64,000 nucleotides of DNA from Amaranthus tricolor (GCF_026212465.1 NC_080049.1:9878552-9942551), one strand, 5' to 3'; shown: positions 36,301 to 47,076, counted from the stretch's first letter. Notes: generated by a model from the letters alone, not told the origin. Numbers and translations are program-made.

Positions 36301-39263
36301 TTCTTAATGTTTCCCCACCCTTCTTTTTTCATGCACTTGGCTATTCTCCCTGCAGCACCCAAGTACTGCAGAATGATGGTTGAGAGGTAAAATTCTCGTG
36401 CAATACAAAGGTCATATTTGAACTGGAGGTTTGAGTGATTCTTAGGAGATCAATGACTGTGTACACTACAGGCCAATAATTCTGTGTTGAATTGAACTAT
36501 GCTGTCCTTGCTTTTTTTCCTATACATCTGCTTTGTTTCCTATACATTCTGTGGTGTTTGGTGTATCTCATTTAATTCCTGTATCAGGTACGATTTCTCA
36601 CCAAAATATACCATCCCAATATTGACAAGGTAAGGCGGCCTCTTTTATGTAGCTTTTATATATTTTTTTCTTTCTGAGATTTTCCTTACGAAAATTGATT
36701 CTTTCCGGCAGCTTGGGAGAATATGTCTTGATATTCTCAAAGACAAGTGGAGCCCTGCTCTCCAGATACGGACAGTACTCTTGAGGTAATCTTGTTTATA
36801 ATTTTCTGAAGATACTGTAATAGTATCTCAAGCTCCCATATTCATCAAATTATACTGGTTTGGACATTATTTTCGCTTTCTACTGCCGTCAGATTTTCTT
36901 AAAGTGGAATGGGACTGCAATTTGTACTTTGTACTGCCACAATTGTCTGCATGTGGCGTTCTAAGTACTTGGGAAATTATTTTCTATGAATTTTTCACTC
37001 TAATGTGAGTTCTAAATTTATAACGCAAACGTGCATATGATGTAATATACATGCCGAACACGGTAGTAGCTGTATGCTTATGAAAGCTATGCGATTCAGA
37101 TTTTAGGGAGGAAATGATAATAATTGAGGACTAATTTAACAAAAATAACTAACAATGTAAATTAAAAAAAAAAAAAAACATAGGCTGGTGGTAAACATCT
37201 CCATTAGCATGCATGAATCAGTTCATATTTCCTACCAAAGTCAATCCAATAAGAATTAGGTGAGACAAGTGTAATTCCTTAAACATACAGAGTTCTGTGT
37301 CACTAGATTGATTTGCTATTATTAAGCAGCAATAACTTCCCAACTATTTCCTCTTCACTCGGTGAGATATTATTACTCGCTCCTTAGGCTGTCAACCTAC
37401 TAGCTAAGTAGTTAGACCCTAAATGACTTATTAGTCTCATTGGCATTGTGGCAACTGTCGAGGATAAGAATTTAACCAATTGATAGAACTAACTTAACTT
37501 ATTAAGCTCTGATTCTGTCATGACTAGGAAATTTATTCACATCGTTTTACATATTTTTTGGTTCAGTTAAACTCTATTAAAGTTACTATTCTGATTGTAA
37601 TTGAAGGAAGAATAATTAATAATAATTAACAAAATACGAATAACTGATAATAAAAACAGAATGATAAATTAAATAATTTGAGATGCTAATAAAGAAAACA
37701 AGAACATGATTTAAAAGTATAAAATAATTAATAGGAGAAATTTGTTGAAGTGAACTAGAGAATTTATCAAAGATGTAAACAATAATTAGACAATAAAGTA
37801 CTACTACTAATACTACTACTACTTAACCTCTAGGTGGTACTCTCGAAAGGGAGGCTTAAAATTAATGAAAATATAACATTCTTATTTATATAGTAAAAGC
37901 AAATAAAAGAGTGTATAAAAGAAATAAAAGAAATTTTTTCCTTTTATAGTCTCGATTATAAGAGGTTTCTCGGGAGTTAATATGTTCTCTTACTTGCCAA
38001 AAAAAAGAAAAACAAATTGTAAAAGATGACAAAATACCTAAATATTACAAAATAAAAGAATGGAAAAGCCAAAGTGAAGAGGAGTCCTGTGTGTCCCAGC
38101 CGTGCTGGACGCCAGCGCATGAGGTTGTGTAGAAAAGCTAAGATCTCTAAATTTCATCTCTGACTTGAGTCTTTGCAAAATCATTTGTAGAAGGGAAAGT
38201 ATAGCCTTTTGAAGTTGACTCTGCGTTTTAGAGATTTCCAATCAACTTTCCAGCTGCCCAATAGCTTCTCTAATTCTGCTATTCAAGTACTCCCTAACAT
38301 CATTACAAATCATGCGTAAAGATGCCTAATCAATACCACATGCTCCAAATGTACCAACATTACGTTAACCAGACATTTTTGCTCGAGGGTATAAAACTGA
38401 TATAAACTATACCAAAATAAGACTAAAGAATCTCCAAACTTGCTCAATTAAGAAAAGAAATGACTCCTAAAAGTGGTAGTAAGAAGCACTTAATAATCTT
38501 TGCGAACCCAGTTTTATGTAAAACTGGAGATGGTGTTTTCTATCAAGGGTCAATTGGATAACAACCTCTTTGGTTTTACAAGGGGAAGGTTGTATACATC
38601 CGAAACCTCCAAATCTCTCTAGGCGGTATCCAACTAATGTCATTGGGGTAATATAATGTCATCATCCGTCTTGCTTTACTCGTCATTATTTACCTTTTAG
38701 TACTCTCAAAATTGTTGTGAAGGCTCAAATTGAAATGAAAAAATATGCCACCAAATTGAAGTGTTACTAGTTAAGTTTTCTTCCTTTTATCATAAAGCTT
38801 TTTAGGGGAAATGTAGCAATTAAAAAACTCCGAGGTATTTTCCAATTTACATAAGCTGAGTTGTAAGTATGTGATGCTGTTACCATCATCTCGCACCTTT
38901 GTCACTGTTAATGTTTTCCTGTCACTTAGTATTATTATTCTGGTTATTTATTGTGGCAGTATGTCTGTTCTCTTTTATGACAGTATACAAGCACTGCTGA
39001 GTGCTCCAAATCCTGATGATCCTCTGTCTGAGAACATTGCTAAGCATTGGAAAACTAACGAGGCGGAAGCTGTTGAAACTGGTGAGTGATCAACTTATGT
39101 TAATTAAGAGTTTTTCTTCTCCAGAGAAGGGGAAATGGGGGTATACTGAATTTATTTTCTTCCGTAAATACTTCTAGCATTTTATCGTTGAGTTCTTGAT
39201 GTTGCTATTTTTGGTTTTTTCGTAGCAAAAGAATGGACTAATCTATATGCCTGTGAGGCTTGA
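18301..39263 (+). CDS. UBC36: Ubc13-type E2 ubiquitin-conjugating enzyme (plant UBC35/UBC36 class)
   Basis: This E2 works with a Uev/MMZ partner to build Lys63-linked ubiquitin chains in DNA-damage tolerance, iron response and immune signalling (known for the family). The exons are 18301-18336, 18473-18500, 18633-18719, 21054-21112, 36588-36629, 36712-36785, 38984-39081 and 39226-39263. All introns are GT-AG. The sum is 462 bases, or 153 codons plus TGA, the usual length of this family. The protein starts [20 protein letters not shown]. It has the HPN motif at residues 79-81, the catalytic Cys at 89 (GRICLDIL), and Met66 in the YPMAAP loop that Ubc13 enzymes use for RING and partner contacts. 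It ends [11 protein letters not shown]. No damage was seen. Introns 1-7 are 136, 132, 2334, 15475, 82, 2198 and 144 bases. Introns 3 and 4 contain transposons. UBC35 and UBC36 are near-identical paralogues, so the symbol stands for the pair. Confidence 0.96.
19302..20266 (-). mobile_element. hAT element A, non-autonomous, 965 bp, in UBC13 intron 3
   Basis: The ends are TAGACCTGGGAAAA on the left and TTATCCCAGGTCTA on the right. They are flanked by a perfect 8-bp target duplication, GTTAAAGG (19294-19301 and 20267-20274), diagnostic of hAT. Both ends carry dense GACCCGA/CCGACCC repeats, the likely transposase-binding subterminal repeats. Its right end (about 20084-20266) is the inverse complement of the left end of element B at 22440-22630. 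The two elements are therefore the same family in opposite orientation. The interior is noncoding. Confidence 0.92.
20275..21053 (+). other. Remainder of UBC13 intron 3
   Basis: AT-rich intron sequence leading to the acceptor TTTTATGTTGTAG at 21053. No coding sequence or transposon ends were recognised. Confidence 0.5.
22720..25257 (-). pseudogene. BED-finger hAT transposase (RICESLEEPER-like), three in-frame nonsense codons
   Basis: The proposed exons are 25257-25084 (start [13 protein letters not shown], Ser/Pro-rich), about 24928-23393, 23313-23001 and 22898-22720. Together they give 734 codons in one frame, the normal length for this family. Exon 2 opens with a BED zinc finger ([30 protein letters not shown]). 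Next comes the catalytic region ([47 protein letters not shown]). Exon 3 carries the dimerisation domain ([39 protein letters not shown]). Exon 4 is a run of Asp/Glu/Lys. Nonsense codons lie at about 24035, 23786 and 23610; the last is TAG where relatives have Trp. The first acceptor is ambiguous by a few bases. With a few reversions it would be a complete gene, so the element is probably young. Confidence 0.85.
26018..26115. repeat. 42-bp tandem repeat in the 5' region of hAT element B
   Basis: There are two full copies of a 42-bp unit starting AATGGCGGCAGCAAAATCG (26018-26059 and 26060-26101), plus a partial third. It lies upstream of the transposase start, in its presumed leader. Confidence 0.8.
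26417..26740 (+). other. Intron 4 sequence between hAT B and the next element, with MITE-end remnants
   Basis: AAAATGGAACGGAGAAAGTA (26453-26472) looks like one Stowaway end. TACTTCCCCTCATATTTATT just after it looks like the start of another. No complete element was recognised. The last 90 bases form the right end of the copy-1 element. Confidence 0.35.
26741..27580. mobile_element. Non-autonomous DNA element, copy 2
   Basis: It begins CACAGTGTCACATGATTCG and ends ...CAAATCATGTGACCTTG near 27580. The two ends are inverse copies. AGCTGG occurs on both flanks (about 26735-26740 and 27579-27584) and may be part of the target duplication. The start (CCCACGAATCCCGATT) and end (AATCGCGAACCGGAATCCGT) match copy 1. 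The superfamily is not settled; no coding sequence was seen. Confidence 0.45.
27581..28020 (+). other. UBC13 intron 4 sequence with a T-tract
   Basis: Contains a run of 22 T at 27907-27928 and G-rich GGGTGGGGGGG phrases. The T-tract could be the tail of an inverted retroposon, but no body was recognised. Confidence 0.35.
28021..28612 (+). repeat. 311-bp tandem duplication inside UBC13 intron 4
   Basis: Unit 1 (28021-28331) and unit 2 (28332-28612) both start GCCTTGAACAAGTAATGA. They share ordered blocks such as GTCAATGTCTTTGCAATGTG, AAATTTGTTGAT (AATTTGTTGAT in unit 1) and GGGGTATCCTTGTT, and both end GAACAAAAAATA/TGA. Differences between the units show the duplication is not recent. Neither unit is coding. 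Confidence 0.85.
28613..29650 (+). other. UBC13 intron 4, no recognised feature
   Basis: AT-rich sequence upstream of the LINE fragment. I found no protein match, inverted ends or long internal repeats. Confidence 0.4.
29651..31145 (+). pseudogene. RTE-type LINE, endonuclease and start of reverse transcriptase, decayed
   Basis: The APE-type endonuclease of an RTE-clade non-LTR retrotransposon is readable in pieces: [10 protein letters not shown] near 29845, GDMNWHVG near 29975 (canonical GDFNGHVG) and [10 protein letters not shown] near 30030. Decayed linker sequence follows. The start of the reverse transcriptase is near 31015-31110 ([18 protein letters not shown], then a WVYVHK stretch where relatives have FGFMPGRS). 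Stops and frame changes are frequent. It has the same direction as the host gene. The next part of the same LINE resumes at about 33500. Confidence 0.75.
31146..32160 (+). other. Intron 4 sequence between LINE parts, no gene recognised
   Basis: This is part of the roughly 2.35-kb insertion that separates two pieces of the LINE. It is AT-rich, with a GATC-rich phrase cluster at 31305-31450 (CGATCCTAAATT, CACGATCC, CGACCCGACC). No coding signature was seen. Confidence 0.35.
32161..33275. mobile_element. Inverted-repeat element of about 1.1 kb in the LINE, with an LTR-like interior
   Basis: The left arm (about 32161-32247: GCACCATGTTTAGG, AATGAATTCGAGAATCC, GTGATTGAATGCAAGA, GGACCCTTAATGAATAT) returns inverted at about 33178-33275. 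The interior at 32755-33060 has the look of a short copia LTR: TGTTAGGAGTTAGTTAGG, CTATATAAGGAGGTCC and CTAGAGAGAGGTG. No protein domain was found. Whether this is a DNA element that captured an LTR or two inverted fragments is unresolved. Confidence 0.45.
33276..33500 (+). other. Intron 4 sequence between the inverted-repeat element and LINE RT
   Basis: Noncoding; nothing recognised beyond its position inside the interval that interrupts the LINE. Confidence 0.35.
33501..33896 (+). pseudogene. RTE-type LINE, reverse-transcriptase palm region, decayed
   Basis: LSPFIFF near 33513 is followed by [11 protein letters not shown] near 33572, where active elements have FADD; the second catalytic Asp is Asn here. 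Downstream are LEQSRQVLE (then a TAA), [12 protein letters not shown] and [12 protein letters not shown] near 33855. This continues the fragment at 29651-31145. The sequence stops being LINE-like at about 33896 and resumes at about 35200. Confidence 0.75.
33897..35199. mobile_element. Non-autonomous insertion of about 1.3 kb splitting the LINE
   Basis: The LINE reading frame breaks at about 33896 and resumes at about 35200 with the next conserved block (GKVY where relatives have KGKFYR), so the interval is an insertion. Near the left edge is AAGGCACAAGGCGAAGGCAC; near the right edge is GGAGCTCGCCTTTGTGCACC. These are related inverse phrases, suggesting a DNA transposon with decayed ends. The interior includes a GC-richer patch at 35000-35060. 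No coding sequence was identified. Confidence 0.45.
35200..35640 (+). pseudogene. RTE-type LINE, C-terminal tail, decayed
   Basis: The end of the LINE polyprotein is recognisable in order: GKVYQITI, a decayed stretch, GVAEM near 35296 (VAEMRM in relatives), a [16 protein letters not shown] block near 35465, and the terminal REKIYV and [10 protein letters not shown] blocks near 35555-35630. Several stops and frame changes interrupt it. It is the third piece of the element starting at 29651. Confidence 0.7.
35995..36057. repeat. Perfect 29-bp inverted repeat (hairpin) with a 5-base loop
   Basis: The left arm (35995-36023, beginning ATACTAGTGCTCAAAAATAA) and right arm (36029-36057, ending TTTTTGAGCACTAGTAT) are exact inverse complements separated by CCCTC. 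It lies in UBC13 intron 4, 531 bases upstream of exon 5. It codes for nothing and is not part of a recognised transposon. Confidence 0.95.
36058..36587 (+). other. End of UBC13 intron 4
   Basis: T-rich sequence leading to the acceptor CCTGTATCAG at 36587. Nothing else was recognised. Confidence 0.5.
36786..38983 (+). other. UBC13 intron 6
   Basis: 2.2 kb with a clear GT donor and a TATGACAG acceptor. It contains a 16-base A-run near 37160, a CTACTA simple repeat at 37800-37825 and no recognised transposon or coding sequence. Confidence 0.6.
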
Positions 39264-39793
39264 TACTGATGCTATACCATTACCCTCTTCGAATAACTGT
39301 GTAATGTTTGTGTTCTGACTACATTCAAAACCAAGCTGCTGGTTGTGAAATGAATCAAGGGACAACTTAAGAGAAAATATGAAAAAATGGAGTATAAAAT
39401 ATCACAAAGTTTCTGTTGTTCACTTATATATATCCTTATGCTTGGAATTGTATTATTGTATTTATATGGGTTGCTTAAATTCCAAATGCCATCGAATTTC
39501 TGGAGTTCTCATTCTAATAGAAGGAATTCTTAATTTTCAGCATTTCCTAATTCGTATTCTTTGTTTTTTATGACGATTACGAATTTGATTGTAATGCAGC
39601 TAATCAGATTTGTACCAAAAGAAATTGCTCTTGAATCTTTGAGGCCACAATAATATTCCTTTTAAACATGTTCAAATGAACAAGGATTGTTTCAACTGCT
39701 GTAATATTAATCGCTAATTCTCGGACGCTCTCTTTGAAAAATGCATTCCTTAGGCCAGTTCAAAATTTTATTAGAAATTTTCTAAAACATAGG

Positions 39794-39795
<2 letters not shown>
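39264..39795 (+). other. UBC13 3' UTR and downstream sequence
   Basis: The region begins directly after the TGA stop at 39261-39263. A polyadenylation site was not pinpointed. No other gene was seen. Confidence 0.5.

Positions 39796-39879
<84 letters not shown>
39796..39879. repeat. (AT)42 microsatellite
   Basis: An uninterrupted 84-bp run of alternating A and T. It gives meaningless Tyr-Ile peptides in translation. Confidence 0.98.
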
Positions 39880-39883
<4 letters not shown>

Positions 39884-42399
39884 TACTAATTTCGTCTTCT
39901 TCAGTAGACATTTATGTTCATCATTCTTCACACATTTGTTGACCCTGGACCCCATCCCTATGTATGGGTATAAGAATTTTCCTAAAATGAAGTTGAAATA
40001 TTTCAAATTTGTGAAATTGCTATGTATTAAAATAATCACTTAAAAATTATAATCTTAGAGTGATTACAATTTTTAAGGAAATTTTTTTTTATATTTTTAA
40101 CGTGATTATTTATAAATTGAAAGTAATTAATTATACCATTTTTAAAGTGATTAATTAAAAAAAAAGCTACATATAAAGGTTCTAAGAGTAAAATGTTATC
40201 ATACAAGACTTCGCTGAAACCACTAATACTTGAAAATAAATTCTCAAAATATATTATTTATAAAGTTTAAACAATTGAAACTGATTTTTAAAATAAAATA
40301 GAATCACTAGTGATAGTAGTGGATTTTGGATAATTTTGTGAATCTTCAATATATTTTCTAACAATTACAAAACCACGATTCTTGTTAGCATTTATTATTT
40401 TTGAAAACAACTATTGATAATAATGATTCTAGTTGTTTTAGCTTGGACTTTCAAATTTTTGTTCAAATTTTTAGAAAAACATAATAGCAAAATTAAGTGC
40501 TATTTTTATCAATTAATATTTAATTCATCGTAAAAAATATCAACAGTTTAAGAAATAAAACCAAAGCCATTTTCAAATGGGTGTGGATGATATTACTAAT
40601 AATTAGTTTATTAGTTTTGGTAATTTAAAATTTTAGAACAATTATAAAAACATTTTAGAAAAAATTCATACGAAAAGACAAACATTATATACTACGCGTA
40701 GATAATTATGCAAAAACATGTCATTCATATAATTAATTCTACGACACCGTATTGATGTGTGCACTTTCTTATCTTTGAAGGTCTATTCATTTCATATGCT
40801 CCCTCCAAAATGAAACATATTAATCCTCAATGGAGTCAAGACTCATCAATATCTAATAGAAACTTGAATATTGTCTCAATTAAAAAGCAAATAAAAAATA
40901 TTCAAAATTTAATTCTCATTTAATCATTCATTTCTTTTTTATCGGTCTACCCTCTATTTTTCAAAACTCAAGACTGAATATATTAGCCCTTATTATCTCA
41001 ACGATCAATTGTGAGAGGCGCATTATTTAAAAAATACCAATGGTTTGCACAAAAATACATAAGCAATAGTCATGTTCACATTATTACTTTACAAAAAATA
41101 TATACTAAATCTATAATCTATAAACTACTAATGAAGAAATAGGAGTGACATATGTAAACATGATTAAAACATGAATAAATCTGTAAATCAATATTATTTT
41201 TCAATATTATTTTCAATATTATTTTCAAATTACAGGAGAATTATATCCTGATATAGCAAAATTATTTTTCAAAATTATTTATCAGTTGTAGCACAATTGT
41301 AAATATATTTTTAAAAAAATAATTACATGAAGGGTAATATTTTTTCTCAAGATCTTTGAGATGAGATCAAATTTGTAATATTTTTTGACTCTTTATAAAA
41401 ATTTCATAAAAGCATTCAATTATTCAAAAACATTAAGCTTTATTATATATAAATAAATTTTTTAAAAAAATACAAGATCTCATTTGATTATATTTTAGCT
41501 AAAAGAGGTCGAAAAGTGACATATTATTCGTTGAACAACCAATCGACACGGATAAAGTGATATACTCTCTAAAATACTAACAAATAACTTTCTTAATAAT
41601 ATTTAAAGTAAATAATCTTTAAAACAAATATTATACAAATATAAAATTAACTCTGAAACCTTTTTTTTCAATATCCGTACAAAACAAAGTCATTCCATAA
41701 AGTGTAATTGATATCAATTATATCCTCTGTTAAGTGTGTATGAACTAAATAAGATCTGATAGAATTTCAAGATGTGATGATAGTAAACATAGCTTATTCA
41801 ATTTGTTTTTTTTTTCCTCATGTGGTGCGTTAAAGTTATTTCTCTTTTTGTATCTTTATAATTATAACCATATTAAATAAAATCCCGTGTAATTCACAGA
41901 GTTATTAATATTAAGATATAAAAATATTATAATTTTAAAAATTATTATTGTTGCATATTAAAATTTTCACGTTAAAAATGTTATAAATGATAAAATTATT
42001 ATTATCATTATCATTATTATTATTTAAAAAATAATTATATAATACTAATTCGACGATAGACATGTTTTTCTCCTTTCTCTTGTATATATACTAACTTTCC
42101 TTTGAATTATTATTGAAATGTAATAAATAAAGCAATCAACTATTTTGATTATTCCATATGGCATATCCAAATCTTTGTAAAGAAATTTTTTTTGATATTT
42201 ATAGATATTTCCAATGTAGCAAACCCTTCTAAGGATGCCAAATGTGATAAATCTTGTTTTTACCTTTTATTTGGGCATAATATTGATTAAGTATTTTTTG
42301 GTTTCCGTACAATTTCATTTCTTTTGGTTGGTTTTATGCCATTTTGTAGGGTAGTATGTTTGGTGCTTGTTTTTGTAGATTGATCACCTATTTCTGAGC
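39880..42399. other. Very AT-rich intergenic DNA, no gene recognised
   Basis: TGCTCCCTCCAAAATGAAAC near 40798 resembles one end of a Stowaway element, but the partner end is not clear. Short ATTATT tracts occur at 41990-42030. No protein-like reading frame was seen. Confidence 0.45.
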
Positions 42400-43770
42400 C
42401 TTAAAGCATGCTAGAGAGACGCTGCATAATATCTCGGAGGCTTGGAAGCACGAATCAAAGCCGAGAAAGAAACGGGGCCAAGAGGTGAAAAGGAATCCAA
42501 CCCAAGCAAAAATATTAAAATTTAGGTTCATTAGTTTCGCATTGAGTGGTCAAATGTTGAATTTGGATTCGAACACGCCACCACAAGAATGCATGCACAG
42601 CACCATACCAACTGAGCTCCCTGATCATCATGATAAACTGATAAACTTACAGACATCCTTTACTTATCCTTTCCTTCCCAGGCCTAATTTCAGACAATTA
42701 ACCTTCAAGTCTCAAGATATTAATTTCGAGAGAAGGCAGCAGAAAACAGAAGCAACAACCTTTTCTTTAGCTCTTCACTTCTCTCTTCCCACTTTACTCT
42801 TAAAAACCCTAACTTTCTTTTCTTATTTTTTCTTACGTTAAATTTAATTTCTTCCGTCAACATTTTATTTTTATGGTTTAGTTTGGTTAGAGTTTGTTAT
42901 TTTCATATTTTATTGATATTTATTTAAAGTCTCAAGCCATTTTTATAGAGCATTGGTGATGAATTTTTATGGGTATTTGTTATTTGTTCTTGAATCCTTC
43001 TCAAATTTTATAGGTAATTTCTAATCTCCTTTATCTTTAGTTTACCATTGTTTATTTATAAATTTTGGTTAGTTTATGGTTTTCTCTTACTTGTTCTTCT
43101 TTACTCATGTTGTCTTTGTTTCTATTTATGCTATTAATGTTTAAATAATTGGTTGTTATATGTTAATAATGGATTTGATGGTTATGATTAAGAGTAGTGA
43201 GTAGTTTTCTAGGTTTAGGGTTAACTCAACCCTTGTGATGGCTTGATTATAATGAGACTCTAGTTGATTTTGGGTTGATTAAAGGCTTAGATGGGGGTTA
43301 TTCTACCCATCGGCTAAATATTGTTATGATTGCTTCCAGTATACCAACGAGGGTTGGATTTTGAGTAATCTAATTTTTGATCAATGGATGGAATCGGGTG
43401 TAAGGGATCAATGAGGATTGAACCTTGCATCCACTCTCTCATCTAAGGGCTTTATCCTTCACCTACGAGAGTGAGGATGGTGAAGAGCTTGGAGGCAATC
43501 CCAAGCCCGATCAAGGATCAGATTGTTTCACTTAGTGTGATTCGCTACTCTTTAATTACCCTTAAGAAACTAGTGTATCCCAAGCCCGACCCCTTTTTTA
43601 TCATTGATTGTTAACACTTGTTTCTTTTTCATATCTTTTGTTATTGTTTATAACAACCCCTTTTATATCCGACTAATATGCAAAGAAAATTGCATACCCT
43701 TGCTCCTTGTGTTCACCTCTTTGTGCTACAACACCATGCACTTGCGGTAACTCACTCATTGAGATAAATT
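42400..43770 (+). other. LTR- or leader-like retroelement remnant
   Basis: The stretch starts with a GC-richer part (AGAGAGACGCTGC, GGCTTGGAAGCACG). It then turns into pyrimidine-rich leader-like sequence with AAACCCTAAC, and ends with GTGTTCACCTCTTTGTGC. The layout recalls the stretch at 3346-4262. No LTR partner, duplication or protein domain was found. A 118-codon open frame at 42485-42841 has no family signature. Confidence 0.25.
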
Positions 43771-45149
43771 TAATATAGTTTTCACCATCAATAACTCATA
43801 AATTATCAATTAAGAATGCCAATTAATCATTAATAAGTCATTAACACCAAACAAAATCAAGCCTCAACAGTAATCTAGATAAAAAAAACAACTCTAAGGT
43901 AACAATTCTTTGAAAAGGTAAGAGCCTTAACTCCCACCATTGCTATTCATAAAATAGTTATTTTATGGTGAAGTGTCTCAATTTAATCATTAAAAAGCAG
44001 AAAAGTAGAAATTAGGGTCTAGAGATATATTTATTGGGTAGACTAAGGCCTAATTAAGCATTTTTGTGGAATACTTTTAGTTTCGTGTAGAATTGATAGA
44101 ATCCTTTGATTCCAGTTGAATTTGAAGGACATGTTTTCTTTGTTAAGTTGTATTAGAAATACTATTCTATTAGTTTTTTATGCTTTTAATCATTAGTATA
44201 ATATCCACAAGAATAAAGCTTGATATAATGTGAACTCCGTCAGAGGTCCAAGAGTCTGAGTCCGAGCAAAGTTTGAGTGTGCATAATCCGACTCCAAGTG
44301 GAGGTGGAATGAAAAATATAATCCGAGTTTTATCCGGAGCAAAATTAAAGGGTGAATAATCTGAGCCGAATTCGAGGCATTGTCATCCCTAACTTTAACC
44401 CTAAATTTGAAAAGTTATTGCAAATGATTAAAACTAAATGCTCTTAATTGTCTTAAAAAATACCAAGTCCAATATATTCATCGTTTAACTTGATATTATG
44501 ACCTATGTGCTCACAAAAGTTTATAAAACTAACAGTTTTCTAATGGCTTGAAGAATCAATTAATGTAAAATCAAGTAGCAAAAAATATAGAATTTTCTAA
44601 AAAAAAAAGGGGGGTGAAGGAGAAAATAACACTTTGTTTTCACTCATTACCAATTTACAAATACGACCCTGAGACATTATTTATGGAGTACATGAATTAT
44701 TGCTATTATTCTTTCTGCATTGAGTACCAACATTTACTCTCAAAGCATACATTGAAAAATTTATATAAAAAAGATCTCAAGTTATAAATGATGTCTACTA
44801 TTATTCAAAGCGAAAGGTCACTGTGCAACTAATTGAAAATCTACACACTTCTTACTAACTTAGGCATCGAAGGTAGTCCTCAGAATTAATCTTCTTGTTC
44901 AGCTTACGTGTGTCATTCTTTGCAAAAGTATCGAAAGAAAAGGGTTTTAAAGCGATTACAAGCCTCATCAGCAATCCCTTCTTCAACCATTTTAAGCCCA
45001 TTACAAAATATTTTTAGTAAAACTAATTGCGTTAAGCCTTTGACCGGAACAAAAGCCAAAAATTGTCAAACTAATAGAACTATAAAGTATCAAAGTAAAA
45101 TTTTACCACATTAAAATGTCATAGCAAATTTTTTTTTTTTTTTCATTTT
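43771..45149. other. AT-rich intergenic DNA, possible hAT-type MITE end
   Basis: GCATTGTCATCCCTAAC near 44380 resembles the right end of a non-autonomous hAT element, preceded by GAGTCCGAG/AATCCGAG repeats at 44240-44370. A matching left end was not found. Nothing else was recognised. Confidence 0.3.
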
Positions 45150-46256
45150 ATTATTATAGGTCATTATTTAAAATGATAAAAAATAATACCTTTAAATAAA
45201 AAGATAACACCAAATCTTTAATAGAACCGTCCTAAAATAAGGATGTTATTTCATATGTGATCACTTTTAAAGTCTTCTAGGCCTAATCAGAAGGAACAAC
45301 CACGATCCACTAGGAATTTTCTAAAATCTTCACTATGTTTTAAGCAATAATAATTTCATAAAACAATCTCTTAACTCTCTTTAGGCCCTTGAGTCCCTCT
45401 ACCAACTCAATCTCTCTCACTAGCTTCAACTATGAAGCCCAAGCTTCGACTATGAAGCAAACGTTCATCAGTAGACTTTCTCAAGTCTAGTTTACAGGTT
45501 TCACTCAAAACCCTATTTCAATTACCTTTTTACAATCTCAAAACTTAAGGATAAAATCAATAAAATGCATAAGAGAACTTACTTAGCTAATTTATAGTAA
45601 TTTCAAATGTAAGTCTCTTAGTTTAATACATTTCCAAACTTTGCTTTTTATATGAAAGTTAACACAGATTTAAGAAAATAAAACTACCCACTTTTCCTTG
45701 ATCGTAAAATAAAGCAGGAATGTGTATTCATGTTGCTAAAATAAGGTTGCGGTTTTACTTAGAAGTTATTATTTGAAATAATCAAATACTTTACTAAAAA
45801 CTATCCGCAGAGTGAAAATAGGGGAATTTAACTCCACTAAAGAAGGTGTGATATTTTTACCAAAAATAATTTAATTTAAATTATTTGCCAATTAACTATT
45901 ATCTTAATATGCAACTTACTCACATTTCATCCATACAATCAACTAGAAATTAAAAAATACTCCATCATCAGAACTTCTGTGTTAAAATTAAACTCCACAT
46001 TTAATTTGTGAGACATCGCACTGTCTCCAGGACATCAACTAGGAACAACAAAGCTTCAATCAATATTTCATCGTTTCTGTAAGCATAGTCCTTCACAATG
46101 TTCTTGACCAAGTCCGTTAGTACTATTATCAACATCCTACTCCGGACCTTGTAGTATTTAGATCCTACTCTGGATCTTTAAACTGTATGATCTCTTGAAT
46201 ATAAAACCACTTATATCAGTAAAGTTTAGTCATTATCAAAACATAAAGGGTCAACA
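45150..46256 (-). repeat. Sirevirus 3' LTR (outer edge approximate)
   Basis: On the - strand it begins TGTTGACCCTTTATG directly after the polypurine tract. ATAAAAAGC near 45645-45655 is a plausible TATA box. The GTGGATCGTGGTTGTTCC block at 45293-45310 resembles the U5 part of copia LTRs. With no 5' LTR in the window the far edge is only estimated. Confidence 0.55.
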
Positions 46257-46258
46257 AA

Positions 46259-46270
46259 TTCTCCCTTTTT
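46259..46270 (-). other. Polypurine tract of the Sirevirus element
   Basis: On the - strand it reads AAAAAGGGAGAA and lies two bases before the LTR start TGTTGACCC. This is the expected primer site for second-strand synthesis in LTR retrotransposons. Confidence 0.7.
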
Positions 46271-46803
46271 GATAATGACAAACTTAATAACAAACTTAAG
46301 TTCAAAGTTGAGATAAAATGGAGATCGAAATTTAACAATAATTTCATTAAAATTTACTAATTGTATTGTATGATTAACATTTACTAAGTGTATTGTATCA
46401 CAAGTAACTGTATTATATATAAATTGAGAAGATAAAAGAACATAAGCAGAGAGCAATCAAGACCACTTTACAAGGTTATAACAGTAAGAAGAATTTAGAA
46501 CCATAGACATATTTCAAGCTTACCTATTAAGTTTGCTACCAGTTATTCCCCTTTTGACATCTTTCAAAAAGGATGGGATCATCAAACCATGACACTAAGT
46601 AAAATATGTTGAGTCAAAGAATTGCAAGCAGTAGTCATAAAAAGCAGTACAAAGCAAATGCATACCATAATAAGCAAGGTTAAATTTACTGACCAAAATA
46701 AGAAGTGCAGTAATTGTTCAATACTGAAAAAAGGTACCCAGCAAATGATAAAACAAATGAGAAATTGTTTGTTATGCACAAAATACTAAAAATTTTCAAT
46801 TGA
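46271..46803 (-). other. Spacer between the Sirevirus third ORF and its polypurine tract
   Basis: Noncoding AT-rich sequence. It contains a second copy of the pre-LTR phrase, AAAAGATGTCAAAAGGGGAA on the - strand near 46548-46567. Extra polypurine-like motifs upstream of the LTR are known for Sireviruses. Confidence 0.45.
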
Positions 46804-47076
46804 TTAGGAGCAAGAGCTATAATCTTCATCTATGTACTCCTCTTGGACCTCCACTATGTCAAGTTTGGCACCAAGACGTGCTTACATTTAACCTATGTGG
46901 TCATTAAGGGAAGCAACGAAGACACGAACTTCATCTTGAATTGCAATTTGCTGATTATGGTCTTGAAGCCTAAAACGATTTGATCAAGTGTAGCACTAGA
47001 AACTAATGGAGGTGTTGAGAAGGCAGCAAAACCCATTCCACATATGGAGGGTTCATGCTTTATCTGAGGGGAGACT

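Noticed and set aside
36786..38983. Possible transposon in UBC13 intron 6
   Set aside because: I looked for inverted ends, target duplications and protein domains and found none, so it is left as plain intron.
39782..40039. Open frame on the - strand through the 39.8-kb AT repeat
   Set aside because: Its body is microsatellite translation; nothing upstream suggests a gene.
42485..42841. 118-codon open frame
   Set aside because: No family signature, atypical composition, and it lies in an LTR- or leader-like region; not supported as a gene.
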